A stretch of DNA of 64,000 nt from JBHYGK01 sp051859045. GTDB lineage: Bacteria; Pseudomonadota; Gammaproteobacteria; Xanthomonadales; Xanthomonadaceae. A program made the translations under genes and the position numbers. Below are positions 48,813-57,244 of this stretch, one piece after another. Each line of letters opens with the position of its first letter. Within the stretch, counting starts at the first letter, position 1. Under the pieces are notes generated by a model. That model ran no database searches. It was not told where the DNA came from and saw only the letters and a list, made by a program, of their open reading frames with translations. The stretch lies in assembly GCA_051859045.1 (NCBI GenBank), contig JBHYGK010000059.1:1-64000 (forward strand), in the 5' to 3' direction.

Positions 48813-50393
48813 TCACTCGGCCGGCGCGGCCTCGACCTGCTCGCGCACGTAGCGGTCGAGCAGGCGCACGCCATAGCCCGACGCGCCCATCGGCACGGTC
48901 GGCAGCGGCAGATCGTCGCGCCACGCCATCGAGGCGATGTCGAGGTGCGCCCAGCGCACGCCCGGCTGGATCCAGGCGCCGATGAAGTGCGCGCCCACGC
49001 CGGCGCCGGCGCGCGCGGAGCTGCCGCCGTTGCGCAGGTCGGCGATCGGCGACTCCAGGTCCTTGGCGTAGCTCGGGTGCAGCGGCAGCCGCCACACCTC
49101 CTCGCCCGCCGCCGCGCCCGCGGCCTGCAGGGCCGAGGCCAGCGCGTCGTCGCGGGTGAACAGGCCGGCGTACTCGTCGCCCACCGCGGTCACCTGCGAG
49201 CCGGTCAGCGTGGCCACGTCGATGACCACGGCCGGGCGGTCGCGCTCCTGCACGAACCACAGCGCGTCCACCAGCACCATCCGGCCCTCGGCGTCGGTGC
49301 TCATGATCTCGTAGGTCTGCCCGCTCATCGTGCGGATCACGTCGCCGGGGCGCGAGGCCGTGCCCGAGGGCATGTTCTCGGCCAGCGCGGCCACGGCGAT
49401 GGCGTTGACGTCGGCGCCGCGGCGCGCGAGCGCCAGCACCGCGCCGGTCACCGAGGCCGCGCCGGTCATGTCGTACTTCATCCGCCACAGGTTCTCCGAC
49501 GGCTTGATCGAGATGCCGCCGGTGTCGAAGGTGATGCCCTTGCCGACGAAGGCCACCGGCGCCTCGTCCGCGCCGGCGCCGCGGTAGCGCACCACCAGCA
49601 GGCGCGGCGGGCGGGCGCTGCCCTGGCCGACCGCGAGGATCGAGCCCATGCCCAGGCGCTCCATCGCCGGGGCGTCGAGCACCTCGATGCTGACGCCGTC
49701 GACGCCGCGGAAGGCCGCGCGCGCGCGCTCGACGAAGCTCTCGGGGTAGATCACGTTGGCCGGCTCGGTGACCAGGTCGCGCGAGAAGCGCACGCCCTCG
49801 ACCACGTGGCGCCAGTCGGCGTTCCAGGCGTCCTGGGCGGCGTCGGCGTCGCCCACGCGCAGCACCAGCTCGCCCTGGCCCAGCACCGGCGCGCCCGGGC
49901 GCGGGGTCCGGTACTGGCGGAAGGTGTACTGGCCGAGGTCCGCGCCCAGCGCGGCGTGCGCGCCCAGGGCGTCGGCGGCCTCCGGCAGCAGCAGCTCGAT
50001 CCGCGGGGCGCCGCTGAGCACGCCGGCCTGGCCGACCAGGCCGCCGACGTCCTCGAGCAGGCGCGGGCTCACCGGATCGCTGCCGATGCCCACCAGCACC
50101 ACCTGGCCGTAGGGGCCGACGCCGGGCAGGTTGAGCATCACGCCGCGGTCGCCGACGAAGCCGGCGGTGGCCACCGCGCGCTGCAGGGCGCCGCCGGTGG
50201 CGGCGTCGACCTCGGCGAACGCGCCCTCCAGCGGCGCGCCCTGGCGCACCGTCACCGCGACGGCGCCCTCGCTGGGCACGGCGTACGGGGCGAAGGCCAG
50301 GCTGCGGCGGGCCTCGGCGTCGAGCGGCGCGAGGGCGAGGCCGGCGGCGATCAGGCCGGCGGCGAAGGCAAGGCGAGGGGCGGGATGGGGCAC
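48813..50393 (-). CDS. Exported M17 leucyl aminopeptidase
   Basis: 526-aa metallo-aminopeptidase. The catalytic domain has VGKGITFDTGGISIKP (Lys ligand), MSTDAEGRMVLVDAL (metal-binding Asp/Glu, Arg) and LTGSQVTAVGDEYAGLF. Unlike cytoplasmic PepA it begins with a signal peptide (LAFAAGLIAAGLALAPLDAEA). A GTG start at 50393 with GGAGG just upstream is chosen; no ATG gives the signal sequence. It probably degrades peptides in the periplasm. Monocistronic. Confidence 0.9.
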   Translation of the reverse strand: MPHPAPRLAFAAGLIAAGLALAPLDAEARRSLAFAPYAVPSEGAVAVTVRQGAPLEGAFAEVDAATGGALQRAVATAGFVGDRGVMLNLPGVGPYGQVVLVGIGSDPVSPRLLEDVGGLVGQAGVLSGAPRIELLLPEAADALGAHAALGADLGQYTFRQYRTPRPGAPVLGQGELVLRVGDADAAQDAWNADWRHVVEGVRFSRDLVTEPANVIYPESFVERARAAFRGVDGVSIEVLDAPAMERLGMGSILAVGQGSARPPRLLVVRYRGAGADEAPVAFVGKGITFDTGGISIKPSENLWRMKYDMTGAASVTGAVLALARRGADVNAIAVAALAENMPSGTASRPGDVIRTMSGQTYEIMSTDAEGRMVLVDALWFVQERDRPAVVIDVATLTGSQVTAVGDEYAGLFTRDDALASALQAAGAAAGEEVWRLPLHPSYAKDLESPIADLRNGGSSARAGAGVGAHFIGAWIQPGVRWAHLDIASMAWRDDLPLPTVPMGASGYGVRLLDRYVREQVEAAPAE

Positions 50394-50650
50394 GGGACCT
50401 CCGGGGTCGTGGACGCGCGGGCCGGGCGCCGGCGAGGCGGGCCGGCCGGCGCGCGGGGCGCTGGACGAGGGGATGCGGCGGGACGGACGGGGCTGCAGCG
50501 GTCGACGCGCGGCGACCTTGCCGCGGCCGGCGTCGACGTCGCGTGCAACCCTATAACGCTGGCCCGCGCCTCCCCCCTGCCGATGGTCATGGTGGCGCGA
50601 CGCTCCCGCGAGACCGCGCTGGCGGTCACGCGGCGCGGCGGCCCCCGCGC

Positions 50651-51328
50651 TCAGCCCAGCGGCGCGGTCGGGCCGGCCTTCTCGACCGCGCGCCGGTAGG
50701 CGGGGCGCGCCTGCACGCGGGCCAGCCACGCGTGGATGGCCGGGTGCGCCTCGGGCGTCACCGCGCCGCGGGCCGCGGCGGCCTCGAGCGGGAAGCTCAT
50801 CTGGATGTCGGAGGCGCTGAAGGCCTCGCCGGCGAAGTACGGGAACCGGGCCAGCTCGGCCTCGATCCAGCCCATGTGCAGCGCCAGCTGCGGGCTGACG
50901 AAGCTGGCCATGACCTTGTCGGCGAGCTTGCGCACGATCGGACGCGCGAAGAACGGCGCCGGCGCGCTGCGCATGCGGCGGAAGATCAGGCTCAGCAGCA
51001 GCGGCGGCATCGCCGAGCCCTCGGCGTAGTGCAGCCAGTAGGCGTAGCGCTGGCGCGCGGGCGTGCCCTCGGCCGGCGCGAGCGCAAGCCCGGCGCCGTG
51101 GCGCGCGACCAGGGTCTCGATGATGGCGCCGGACTCGGCCAGCACCTCGTCGCCGTCGGTGACCAGGGGCGACTTGCCCAGCGGGTGCAGCGCGCGCAGC
51201 GCCGCCGGCGCGAGCAGGGTCTGCGGGTCGCGGGCGTAGTGCTCGATGGCGTAGGGGACGCCGAGCTCCTCGAGCAGCCAGACGATGCGCTGGGAGCGCG
51301 ACTGCTCGAGGTGGTGGAGGGTCAGCAT
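50651..51328 (-). CDS. Glutathione S-transferase family protein
   Basis: 225-aa GST. It starts MLTLHHLEQSRSQRIVWLLE (thioredoxin-like domain with Ser in the catalytic region) and has the cis-Pro/GSH segment HPLGKSPLVTDGDEVLAESG. The helical C-terminal domain follows (FAGEAFSASDIQMSFPLEA). It resembles the URE2p/YfcG-related bacterial GSTs. Upstream neighbour on the same strand is an SDR gene, 71 bp away, so the two may form an operon. Confidence 0.9.
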   Translation of the reverse strand: MLTLHHLEQSRSQRIVWLLEELGVPYAIEHYARDPQTLLAPAALRALHPLGKSPLVTDGDEVLAESGAIIETLVARHGAGLALAPAEGTPARQRYAYWLHYAEGSAMPPLLLSLIFRRMRSAPAPFFARPIVRKLADKVMASFVSPQLALHMGWIEAELARFPYFAGEAFSASDIQMSFPLEAAAARGAVTPEAHPAIHAWLARVQARPAYRRAVEKAGPTAPLG

Positions 51329-51399
51329 GGACGGGCTCGCGGGCGGGATCGGGGCGCGGATTACAGCACGCGCGGCGCGCCGCGGGCTCGGCGGCGGGC

Positions 51400-52137
51400 T
51401 CAGCCGGCGGCGCGCAGGCCGTCCATGTCGAGCGTCTCGCCGGCGAAGCGGCGCGGCCCGTCCAGCGCGCGCACCACCACGCCCGCCACGTCGGCCGGCG
51501 CCTGCAGCGCGCCGGCCTCGCGCAGGCCGCGGAAGCGCTCCACCAGCGGGAACTCCTCGACGCTGGCGGCGCGGATCCGCGCCTGCATCGCGGTGTCGAT
51601 GACGCCCGGGCTGATCGCCAGCACCTCGGCCGGCGCGGGCTGCCCGGCCTGCTCGGCGGCCAGCACGCGCAGGAAATGCTCCAGCCCCGCCTTCGAGGCG
51701 CCGTACAGGCTCCAGCCCGGGATCGCGCGGGTGGCCGCGCCGCTGCTGATGCCCACCACCTGGCGCCGGCCCGTCCACCCGGCGAGGGCGCCGAGCATCG
51801 CGCGGGTCAGCGCGATCGGCGCGACCAGGTTCAGCGCGAGGTGCGCGGCGATCGCCGCGGCGTCGCCCGCCTCGCCCATCGGATCGAGCGTGGCGGCGTT
51901 GTGCACCAGCACCACCCGCGTGGTCGCCGGCCCGACGCGCGCGGTGAGCGCGTCGGCCAGCGCCTCGCCGGCGCCCTCGGGCCGGGCGAGGTCGAGCGCG
52001 AGGTGCGCGCCCACCGGCGGCGCGCCGCGGCCGACGCCCAGCACGGCGTGGCCGGCCGCGTGCGCGGCCTGCGCCAGCGCGGCGCCGAGGCCGCGCGAGG
52101 CGCCGGTGATGACGTACAGCACGGAGGGGGTGGGCAT
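51400..52137 (-). CDS. Short-chain dehydrogenase/reductase
   Basis: 245-aa SDR. The N-terminus VLYVITGASRGLGAALAQAA has TGASRGLG, NAA is in LVHNAATLDPMG, and the catalytic Ser and Tyr-x-x-x-Lys are in VVGISSGAATRAIPGWSLYG then ASKAG. The pattern is closest to sepiapterin reductase-like or benzil reductase-like SDRs. ATG 52137 starts at the first beta strand. It is divergent from the RNase operon, with the GST gene downstream. Confidence 0.9.
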   Translation of the reverse strand: MPTPSVLYVITGASRGLGAALAQAAHAAGHAVLGVGRGAPPVGAHLALDLARPEGAGEALADALTARVGPATTRVVLVHNAATLDPMGEAGDAAAIAAHLALNLVAPIALTRAMLGALAGWTGRRQVVGISSGAATRAIPGWSLYGASKAGLEHFLRVLAAEQAGQPAPAEVLAISPGVIDTAMQARIRAASVEEFPLVERFRGLREAGALQAPADVAGVVVRALDGPRRFAGETLDMDGLRAAG

Positions 52138-52292
52138 CGACGGGCGCCTGGCGGGAGACGGGGCGGCGACGATGCGATGCGCGACGCGCCCGGCGCAAGC
52201 GCGGCCCGCGCTGTCCATGGATCCGGGGCCGGATTGCATGCGGCGCGGCCCGGTGCAAGGCTGGCCGCCACCACGCACGCCTTGCCCACGCC

Positions 52293-52751
52293 ATGACCCC
52301 ACGTTCCCCGTCCACCCGCAGGCCACGCCGCCTGTGGGGCTTCGCGCTGATGCTGGTCGGCGCGGTCGTGCTGCAGGCCGCGCTGCTGCGCGCGCCGTCG
52401 GCGCCGCCCGCGCCCGGGTCGACGCCCGCCGCCGCCGAGGCGCCGGCCCCGGCCGGCGCCCTGCCCGCGTTCCTGCCGGGCGAGGCGCGCGCCACCATCG
52501 CGCTCATCCAGCGCGGCGGCCCCTTCCCGCATCCGCAGGACGGCCAGGTGTTCGGCAACCGCGAGCGCCTGCTGCCGGCGCGCGAGCGCGGCTGGTACCG
52601 CGAGTACACCGTCGCCACGCCCGGCCTCGGGCACCGCGGTGCCCGGCGCATCGTCACCGGCGGCCGGCCGCCGGCCGAGTGGTGGTACACCGACGACCAC
52701 TACGCGAGCTTCCGCGCCTTCGACGCGCCGGCGGCGGGGGGCGGCCGATGA
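52293..52751 (+). CDS. RNase Sa/barnase-type guanyl-specific ribonuclease
   Basis: 152-aa exported ribonuclease. A signal or anchor helix (LWGFALMLVGAVVLQAALL) and Ala/Pro linker precede a domain very like RNase Sa. GGPFPHPQDGQVFGNRE, WYREYTV with catalytic Glu104, RGARRIV with catalytic Arg, and DDHYASF with catalytic His136 are all kept. It cuts RNA after G. The stop overlaps the next gene by 4 bp (ATGA), and that gene encodes a barstar-like inhibitor, so this is a toxic RNase paired with its immunity protein. Confidence 0.9.
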   Translation: MTPRSPSTRRPRRLWGFALMLVGAVVLQAALLRAPSAPPAPGSTPAAAEAPAPAGALPAFLPGEARATIALIQRGGPFPHPQDGQVFGNRERLLPARERGWYREYTVATPGLGHRGARRIVTGGRPPAEWWYTDDHYASFRAFDAPAAGGGR

Positions 52752-53179
52752 GCAGCCTCGAGCAGATGCTGCGCGACCCCGGCTCGGCCGGCGTGCTCGC
52801 CCTCGCCCCCGTCGAACTGCGGATGATCGACGAGGCCGTCGCCGACGCCGGCCTGCAGCTGATCCGCGTGAGCCTGGCCGACTGCCGCGACAAGGCCGCG
52901 GCGCTGGAGCGCATCGGCCTCGCGCTGGCCGCGCCCGGTGGCCCCGCGCGCAACTACGACGCGCTCGCCGACCAGCTGCGCGACCTCGGCTGGCGCCCTT
53001 CCGGCGGCCACGTGCTGCAGTTCGACGACGCCGACGCCCTGCGCGCGGTCGCGCCGCAGGTGTTCGACGCGCTCGCCGACATCCTCGCCGAGGCCGCCCG
53101 CGCCTGGGCCGACCGCGACCTCCCCTTCTGGGCCTTCTTCGCCCTCGAAGCCGCCGACGACACCGACGACGCCGCATGA
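52748..53179 (+). CDS. Barstar-family ribonuclease inhibitor
   Basis: 143-aa barstar-like protein. The core LQLIRVSLADCRDKAAALER with the following NYDALADQLRDLGWRP and FFALEAAD is the barstar fold, whose acidic helix plugs the barnase active site. It overlaps the RNase stop (ATGA at 52748) and its own stop overlaps the desaturase start (ATGA at 53176), so all three are translationally coupled. No signal peptide: it protects the cytoplasm. Confidence 0.9.
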   Translation: MSSLEQMLRDPGSAGVLALAPVELRMIDEAVADAGLQLIRVSLADCRDKAAALERIGLALAAPGGPARNYDALADQLRDLGWRPSGGHVLQFDDADALRAVAPQVFDALADILAEAARAWADRDLPFWAFFALEAADDTDDAA

Positions 53180-54321
53180 GCATGACGCCCGACACCCCGC
53201 CCCCGCCGCCGGTCCCGCGCTCCTGGACCGCCTACCTCAGCGCCGCGCTCGGCCTGCTCGCCCTGCTCGGCGTGGCCTGCTTCCACTTCCCCGACCTGCT
53301 CACCAGCCGCGACTTCCGCGCGGTGTACTCCGAGCAGTTCGCGCGCCAGCTGCTGCTGGCCGGGATCGTCGCGGCCTTCGTGCTGGGCACGCTGGCGATC
53401 CTGCGCGGCCGCCAGCGCCGGGTGGCGATGCTGGGCGTGGGCAGCGCGGCGCTGGCGGTGCTCGCGGGCGGCGCGACGGTGCACTTCGACCCGATCGAGC
53501 AGACCGCGTTCTCGCTGGGCCTGGACTGGTTCGTGATCGCGCTGTTCTTCTCGGCGCTGGTGTTCATCCCGATCGAGAAGCTGATGGCGGTGCGCCCGCT
53601 GTCGCCGCTGCGCCCGGAATGGCGCACCGACCTGGCCTACTTCTTCCTCAGCCACGTGCTGGTGCAGTTCCTGCTGATCGCGGTCACCGCCAGCACGTCC
53701 ACCGTGGCCGCGTTCGCGGCCTTCCCGGCGCTCAAGGCCCTGATCCAGTCGCTGCCCGTGTGGGCGCAGTTCCTGCTGGCGGTGTTCGTGGCCGACGTGT
53801 TCCAGGCCGGGTTGCACCGGGCCTACCACAACCTCCCGTTCCTCTGGCGCTTCCACGCCGTGCACCACTCCAGCCGGCACATGGACTGGCTGGCCGGCTC
53901 GCGCATCCACCTCGTCGAGATCCTGCTCACCCGCTCGGCCGTGCTGCTGCCGCTGGTGGTGCTGGGCTTCGGCGCCGAGGCGGTGAACGCGTACGTGGTG
54001 CTGGTCGGCGTGCAGGCGGTGCTGGCGCACGCGAACCTGCGGCTGGACGTCGGCTGGCTGGAGTACGTGCTGGTGACCCCGCGCTACCACCACTGGCACC
54101 ACGCGCGGCACCCGGACTACGTCGACGTGAACTACGCCATCCACCTGCCGCTGGTGGACATGCTGATGGGCACCTTCAAGCGCCCGCCCCCGGGCACCTG
54201 GCCGGAGGAGTACGGCGTGCTGAAGCTCGAGACCGTGCCGCGCGGCGTGCTCGCCCAGACCCTGATGCCGCTGGGGCCCAAGCGCACCTACGCCGACTAC
54301 GTGGGCCGCGATCCGTCCTGA
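53176..54321 (+). CDS. Sterol desaturase / fatty acid hydroxylase family protein
   Basis: 381-aa polytopic membrane di-iron oxygenase. About six hydrophobic segments surround the His clusters HRAYH, HAVHH and HHWHHARH (HX3H, HX2HH, HX2HH), the family's iron ligands. It probably hydroxylates a lipid or carotenoid; the substrate is unknown. It overlaps the barstar stop by 4 bp, a surprising partner for an RNase/inhibitor pair. The 3' end overlaps the convergent DCC gene by 25 bp. Confidence 0.92.
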   Translation: MSMTPDTPPPPPVPRSWTAYLSAALGLLALLGVACFHFPDLLTSRDFRAVYSEQFARQLLLAGIVAAFVLGTLAILRGRQRRVAMLGVGSAALAVLAGGATVHFDPIEQTAFSLGLDWFVIALFFSALVFIPIEKLMAVRPLSPLRPEWRTDLAYFFLSHVLVQFLLIAVTASTSTVAAFAAFPALKALIQSLPVWAQFLLAVFVADVFQAGLHRAYHNLPFLWRFHAVHHSSRHMDWLAGSRIHLVEILLTRSAVLLPLVVLGFGAEAVNAYVVLVGVQAVLAHANLRLDVGWLEYVLVTPRYHHWHHARHPDYVDVNYAIHLPLVDMLMGTFKRPPPGTWPEEYGVLKLETVPRGVLAQTLMPLGPKRTYADYVGRDPS

Positions 54322-54776
54322 GGCGCCGGGCAGGCGCCCGCGGCGCAGGCCGCGGCGCGCGCGCGGGCCCGCCGGGCCTCGATCGCCAGGCGCCAGGCCA
54401 GCAGCCGGTGCAGGCCCAGGCGCACCAGCCAGGGCCGCGCCCGGACCACCCACGGATACGCCCGCGCCATCAGGCCGCCGAGCCGGCGCGAGGCCAGCAT
54501 GCGCGCGGTGCGCGCGAAGCCGGCATCGGCGTACAGCGCCGCGAACGCCGGCACGCCGATGTGCCACGCCCCGGCGGCATCGCGGACGTGCAGCTCGGCC
54601 AGCATCGCCTCGCGCCCGAAGCCCGGCGGCGGCGCGACGGCGGGCGAGGCGATGTCGACCAGCCGCCAGCGTCCCGGCGGCACGGCGGCGGCGAGGCCCT
54701 CGACCTCGGCCCGGCACAGCGGGCAGGCGCCGTCATGGAAGATCTCCAGCACCGGGGCGTCGGCGGGCTCATCCAT
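54297..54776 (-). CDS. DCC-family (DUF393) thiol-disulfide oxidoreductase-like protein
   Basis: 159-aa protein starting with FHDGACPLCRAEVEGL, the D-x-x-C-x-x-C motif of DUF393. LVDIASPAVAPP and WHIGVPAFAALYADAG continue the family pattern. It is downstream of the GbsR-type regulator and overlaps it by 8 bp, so the two form an operon. A redox role is inferred from the CPLC pair. The C-terminal tail is Arg/Ala-rich. Confidence 0.87.
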   Translation of the reverse strand: MDEPADAPVLEIFHDGACPLCRAEVEGLAAAVPPGRWRLVDIASPAVAPPPGFGREAMLAELHVRDAAGAWHIGVPAFAALYADAGFARTARMLASRRLGGLMARAYPWVVRARPWLVRLGLHRLLAWRLAIEARRARARAAACAAGACPAPQDGSRPT

Positions 54777-55371
54777 GGCGCAGCAGGGCCTGGATGCGCC
54801 CGCCGAGGCGCAGGATCGTGGTCAGGGTCTCGGGCGAGAGCCGCAGCATCTCGTCGCCCCAGGCGCCCAGCGCCTGCATCAGCTGCAGGGTCTCGCGGAT
54901 GCGCTGCACCCGCTCCGGCGGCTCGTCGGCCAGCGCGGGGTCGGCCAGGCAGGCCTCGAGCACCGCGAGGGTGGGGTCGAACTCGCGCGCCTTGCGCTCG
55001 CGCACCACGGTGCGGAACAGGGTCCAGACGTCGGTGCTGGTGGAGAAGTGGTCGCGGCGCTCGCCCAGCAGGTGCACCAGCGCCACCAGCTTGAGGTTGA
55101 GCAGCTCGCGCAGGCTGGTGCTGACGTTGCTGCGCGCCACCCGCAGGTGCTGGGCGATCTCCTCCGCGTGCATCGGCCGGCCCGCGAGGAACAGCAGCGC
55201 GTGCACCTGGGCGACGGTGCGGTTGACGCCCCAGCGCGCGCCCATCTCGCCCCAGTGGGCGACGAAGCGGCGGCTGACGTCGCTCATCAGCTCGGGCGCG
55301 TCGTGGACCGGCGACAGGGCGCCGGGATCCGCGAGGTCGGCGGCGGTCAGCGGTGGGGGCGAGGCGGCCAT
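54769..55371 (-). CDS. GbsR/MarR-family transcriptional regulator
   Basis: 200-aa winged-helix regulator. WGVNRTVAQVHALLFLAGRP and MHAEEIAQHLRVARSNVSTS form the HTH of GbsR-type MarR proteins, with LRELLNLKLVALVHLLGERRDHF as the wing. The C-terminal helical domain is a dimer or ligand site. It is divergent from the NAD(P)-binding gene across a perfect palindrome at 55429-55448 and leads an operon with the DCC gene, so it is the likely regulator of both directions. Confidence 0.9.
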   Translation of the reverse strand: MAASPPPLTAADLADPGALSPVHDAPELMSDVSRRFVAHWGEMGARWGVNRTVAQVHALLFLAGRPMHAEEIAQHLRVARSNVSTSLRELLNLKLVALVHLLGERRDHFSTSTDVWTLFRTVVRERKAREFDPTLAVLEACLADPALADEPPERVQRIRETLQLMQALGAWGDEMLRLSPETLTTILRLGGRIQALLRHG

Positions 55372-55428
55372 GCGGGGACTCCGGCAGATGCGGCGGGGGA
55401 CTGGCGTGGAGTGTCCGCTTGGTCATAC

Positions 55429-55448
55429 ATTTCTGTCAAGACAGAAAT
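55429..55448. promoter_or_regulatory. Perfect 20-bp palindromic operator
   Basis: ATTTCTGTCAAGACAGAAAT: 9-bp arms around AA. It sits 57 bp before the GbsR-type start and 20 bp before the divergent gene, in an AT-rich island. Further GACAG/GGACAG half-sites follow to 55463. The position close to the ribosome site of the divergent gene suits repression. Binding by the adjacent regulator is inferred. Confidence 0.8.
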
Positions 55449-55468
55449 CACTGACAGGACAGACCGCC

Positions 55469-56497
55469 ATGACCCGCCCGCATCCGCCGTTCGCTCCGAC
55501 CGCGACTGATCCCCACGAGACGGCCCCGACCGAGACGGCGCCGGGCCGGGCTGCCCCCGCCCGGGTGCTGGTGCTGGGCGCCACCGGCTTCATCGGTCGG
55601 CATGCGGCGCTGGCGCTGCACGAGGCCGGCTGCGCGCTGGTGCTGGCCGGGCGCCACCCAGACCGCGCCGATCCGCGCCTGCCGGCGGCGCTGGCCGGCT
55701 GGCCGCGCCGCCGCGCGCGCTTCGAGGACCTCGCCGAGCCGGCCGCCTGGGCCCCGCTGCTCGACGGCGTGGACGCCGTGCTGAACTGCGTCGGCATCCT
55801 CCGCCCGGTCGGCCGGGCCCGCTACGACCGCGTCCACCACGCCGCCCCCGCCGCCCTCGCGCAGGCCTGCGCGGCGCGGGGCCTGCGCCTGGTCCACGTC
55901 TCGGCGCTGGGCCTGCGCCCGGACGCGCGCAGCGGCTTCCTGCGCAGCAAGTGGGCCGGCGAGCAGGCGATCCGCGCGGCCGGCGGCGACTGGCACCTCG
56001 TGCGGCCGTCGCTGCTCGACGGGCCGGGCGGCTTCGGCGCGCGCTGGGTCCGCCGCGTCGCGCAGTGGCCGCTGGCGCTGCTGCCGGCGGACGCGACCGG
56101 GCGGATCGCGCCGCTGGACGTGCGCGACCTCGGCGCCGCGCTGGCGCGCCTGGTGCGCGAAGGCCACGCGCGCCGCGAGCACGAGCTCGGCGGCGAGGAC
56201 GCCCGCACGATGCGCGAGCACCTCGCGCTGATGCGCGACCCCGCGCGCGGCCCCGCGCCGCCGGCGCTGCGCCTGCCCGGCGTGCTCGCCCGGCTCGGGG
56301 CGCACGCCTGCGACGCGCTCCACCTCACGCCCTACTCCTTCGGCCACTGGGAGCTGCTGCTGCGCGACAACCTGCCCGCGCGCAACGCGCTGCCCGAGCT
56401 GCTCGGCCGCGCCCCGCGCCGGGTCGCCGCGGGCCCGCGGGCCGCGGCGCCCGGCCCCGCCGCGGCCGCGCCGGCGCGCGCGCGGGGGATCGCGTAA
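55469..56497 (+). CDS. NAD(P)-binding protein (complex I NDUFA9-like atypical SDR)
   Basis: 342-aa Rossmann protein. RVLVLGATGFIGRHAALALH (GATGFIG) opens it, with LVHVSALGLRPDARSGFLRS then KWAGEQ and LVRPSLLDGPGGFGARWV in the order of NDUFA9-like atypical SDRs (COG0702). The first 30 residues and last 30 are low-complexity Ala/Pro. It is divergent from the GbsR-type gene and downstream of the palindrome, so is probably its target. Substrate unknown. Confidence 0.85.
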   Translation: MTRPHPPFAPTATDPHETAPTETAPGRAAPARVLVLGATGFIGRHAALALHEAGCALVLAGRHPDRADPRLPAALAGWPRRRARFEDLAEPAAWAPLLDGVDAVLNCVGILRPVGRARYDRVHHAAPAALAQACAARGLRLVHVSALGLRPDARSGFLRSKWAGEQAIRAAGGDWHLVRPSLLDGPGGFGARWVRRVAQWPLALLPADATGRIAPLDVRDLGAALARLVREGHARREHELGGEDARTMREHLALMRDPARGPAPPALRLPGVLARLGAHACDALHLTPYSFGHWELLLRDNLPARNALPELLGRAPRRVAAGPRAAAPGPAAAAPARARGIA

Positions 56498-56524
56498 GCT
56501 GGACGCCCACCTGCAGGAGGCCCC

Positions 56525-56677
56525 ATGGCCAAGCCCAACTACTCGTTCGAGAAGCGCCAGCGCGAGATCGCCAAGAAGAAGAAGCAGGACGAGAAGCTCG
56601 CGAAGAAGCAGCGCGAGAAGGCGGGCGGCGAGTCGCCGGCCGAGGCCGAGGCGTCCCCGCCGCCGGCGCAGGACTGA
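56525..56677 (+). CDS. Small conserved Lys-rich protein
   Basis: 50-aa protein, MAKPNYSFEKRQREIAKKKK onwards, with a charged helix and acidic/Pro tail. AGGAGG lies 5-6 bases before the ATG, an excellent ribosome site, and a hairpin follows the stop. Similar short MAKPNYSFEKR proteins occur in many proteobacteria; function unknown. It starts 27 bp after the preceding gene and may share its transcript. Confidence 0.75.
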   Translation: MAKPNYSFEKRQREIAKKKKQDEKLAKKQREKAGGESPAEAEASPPPAQD

Positions 56678-56709
56678 CGCGAGCGCGTCGACGATCGCCC
56701 CAACGCACA

Positions 56710-56729
56710 CGGCCCGCGCAAGCGGGCCG
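56710..56729. terminator. Hairpin between the small Lys-rich gene and the flagellar-rod-like gene
   Basis: 8-bp perfect stem (56710-56717 and 56722-56729) with loop GCAA between convergent genes. No T-tract. Confidence 0.5.
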
Positions 56730-56764
56730 CGTCATGTCGGGGGGGCGGGCCACCGCCGGTGGCG

Positions 56765-57061
56765 TCAGGCGCGGCGGTCGAACAGGCTGCCGATCATCGC
56801 GTTGTCGGCCTTCACCACGGCCACGCCGGCCTTGAAGGCGTACACCGCGGCGCGCTGCTCGACGGCCTCGGCCACCAGCGAGACGCCCTGGCCGGTGTCG
56901 CGGATGCTGCTGCTCACGCCGCCGCCCTGGCGGGTGGAGAGCTCGACGCGCTGGGCGGTGAAGCCCTCGGTGGCGACGTTGGCCACGTTGTTCGCGCTCA
57001 CCGCCACGCGGGTGCGGGCGGCGTCGAGGCCGGAGAGGGCGGTGGCGGAGATCGAGGTCAT
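56765..57061 (-). CDS. Isolated flagellar basal-body rod-like protein
   Basis: 98-aa protein that combines the N-terminal flagellar rod signature (SATALSGLDAARTRVAVSAN then NVANVATEGFTAQ) with a C-terminal amphipathic helix (AAVYAFKAGVAVVKADNAMI). This is the pattern of FlgB/C/G/E termini without the middle domain. No other flagellar gene is near. It may be a remnant or a short rod/hook-like protein used with flagellar genes elsewhere. ATG 57061 fits the family start. Monocistronic. Confidence 0.8.
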   Translation of the reverse strand: MTSISATALSGLDAARTRVAVSANNVANVATEGFTAQRVELSTRQGGGVSSSIRDTGQGVSLVAEAVEQRAAVYAFKAGVAVVKADNAMIGSLFDRRA

Positions 57062-57244
57062 CGCGTGGGATATCGGCGCCACGCGCCCGCGCTTGAGACC
57101 GTTGGTCGGCCCACGGCGCGCGCGGCCCGGGAGCCCCGCGCGGCGCGTGGAGCCCAAGCTCCGCGGCATCCGGCTACAATGCGCGCCCAGCGGCGCAGCC
57201 CGCTCCCCGGCGGCCCGCCCGCCCACTCCAAGAAGAAGGCCGCC

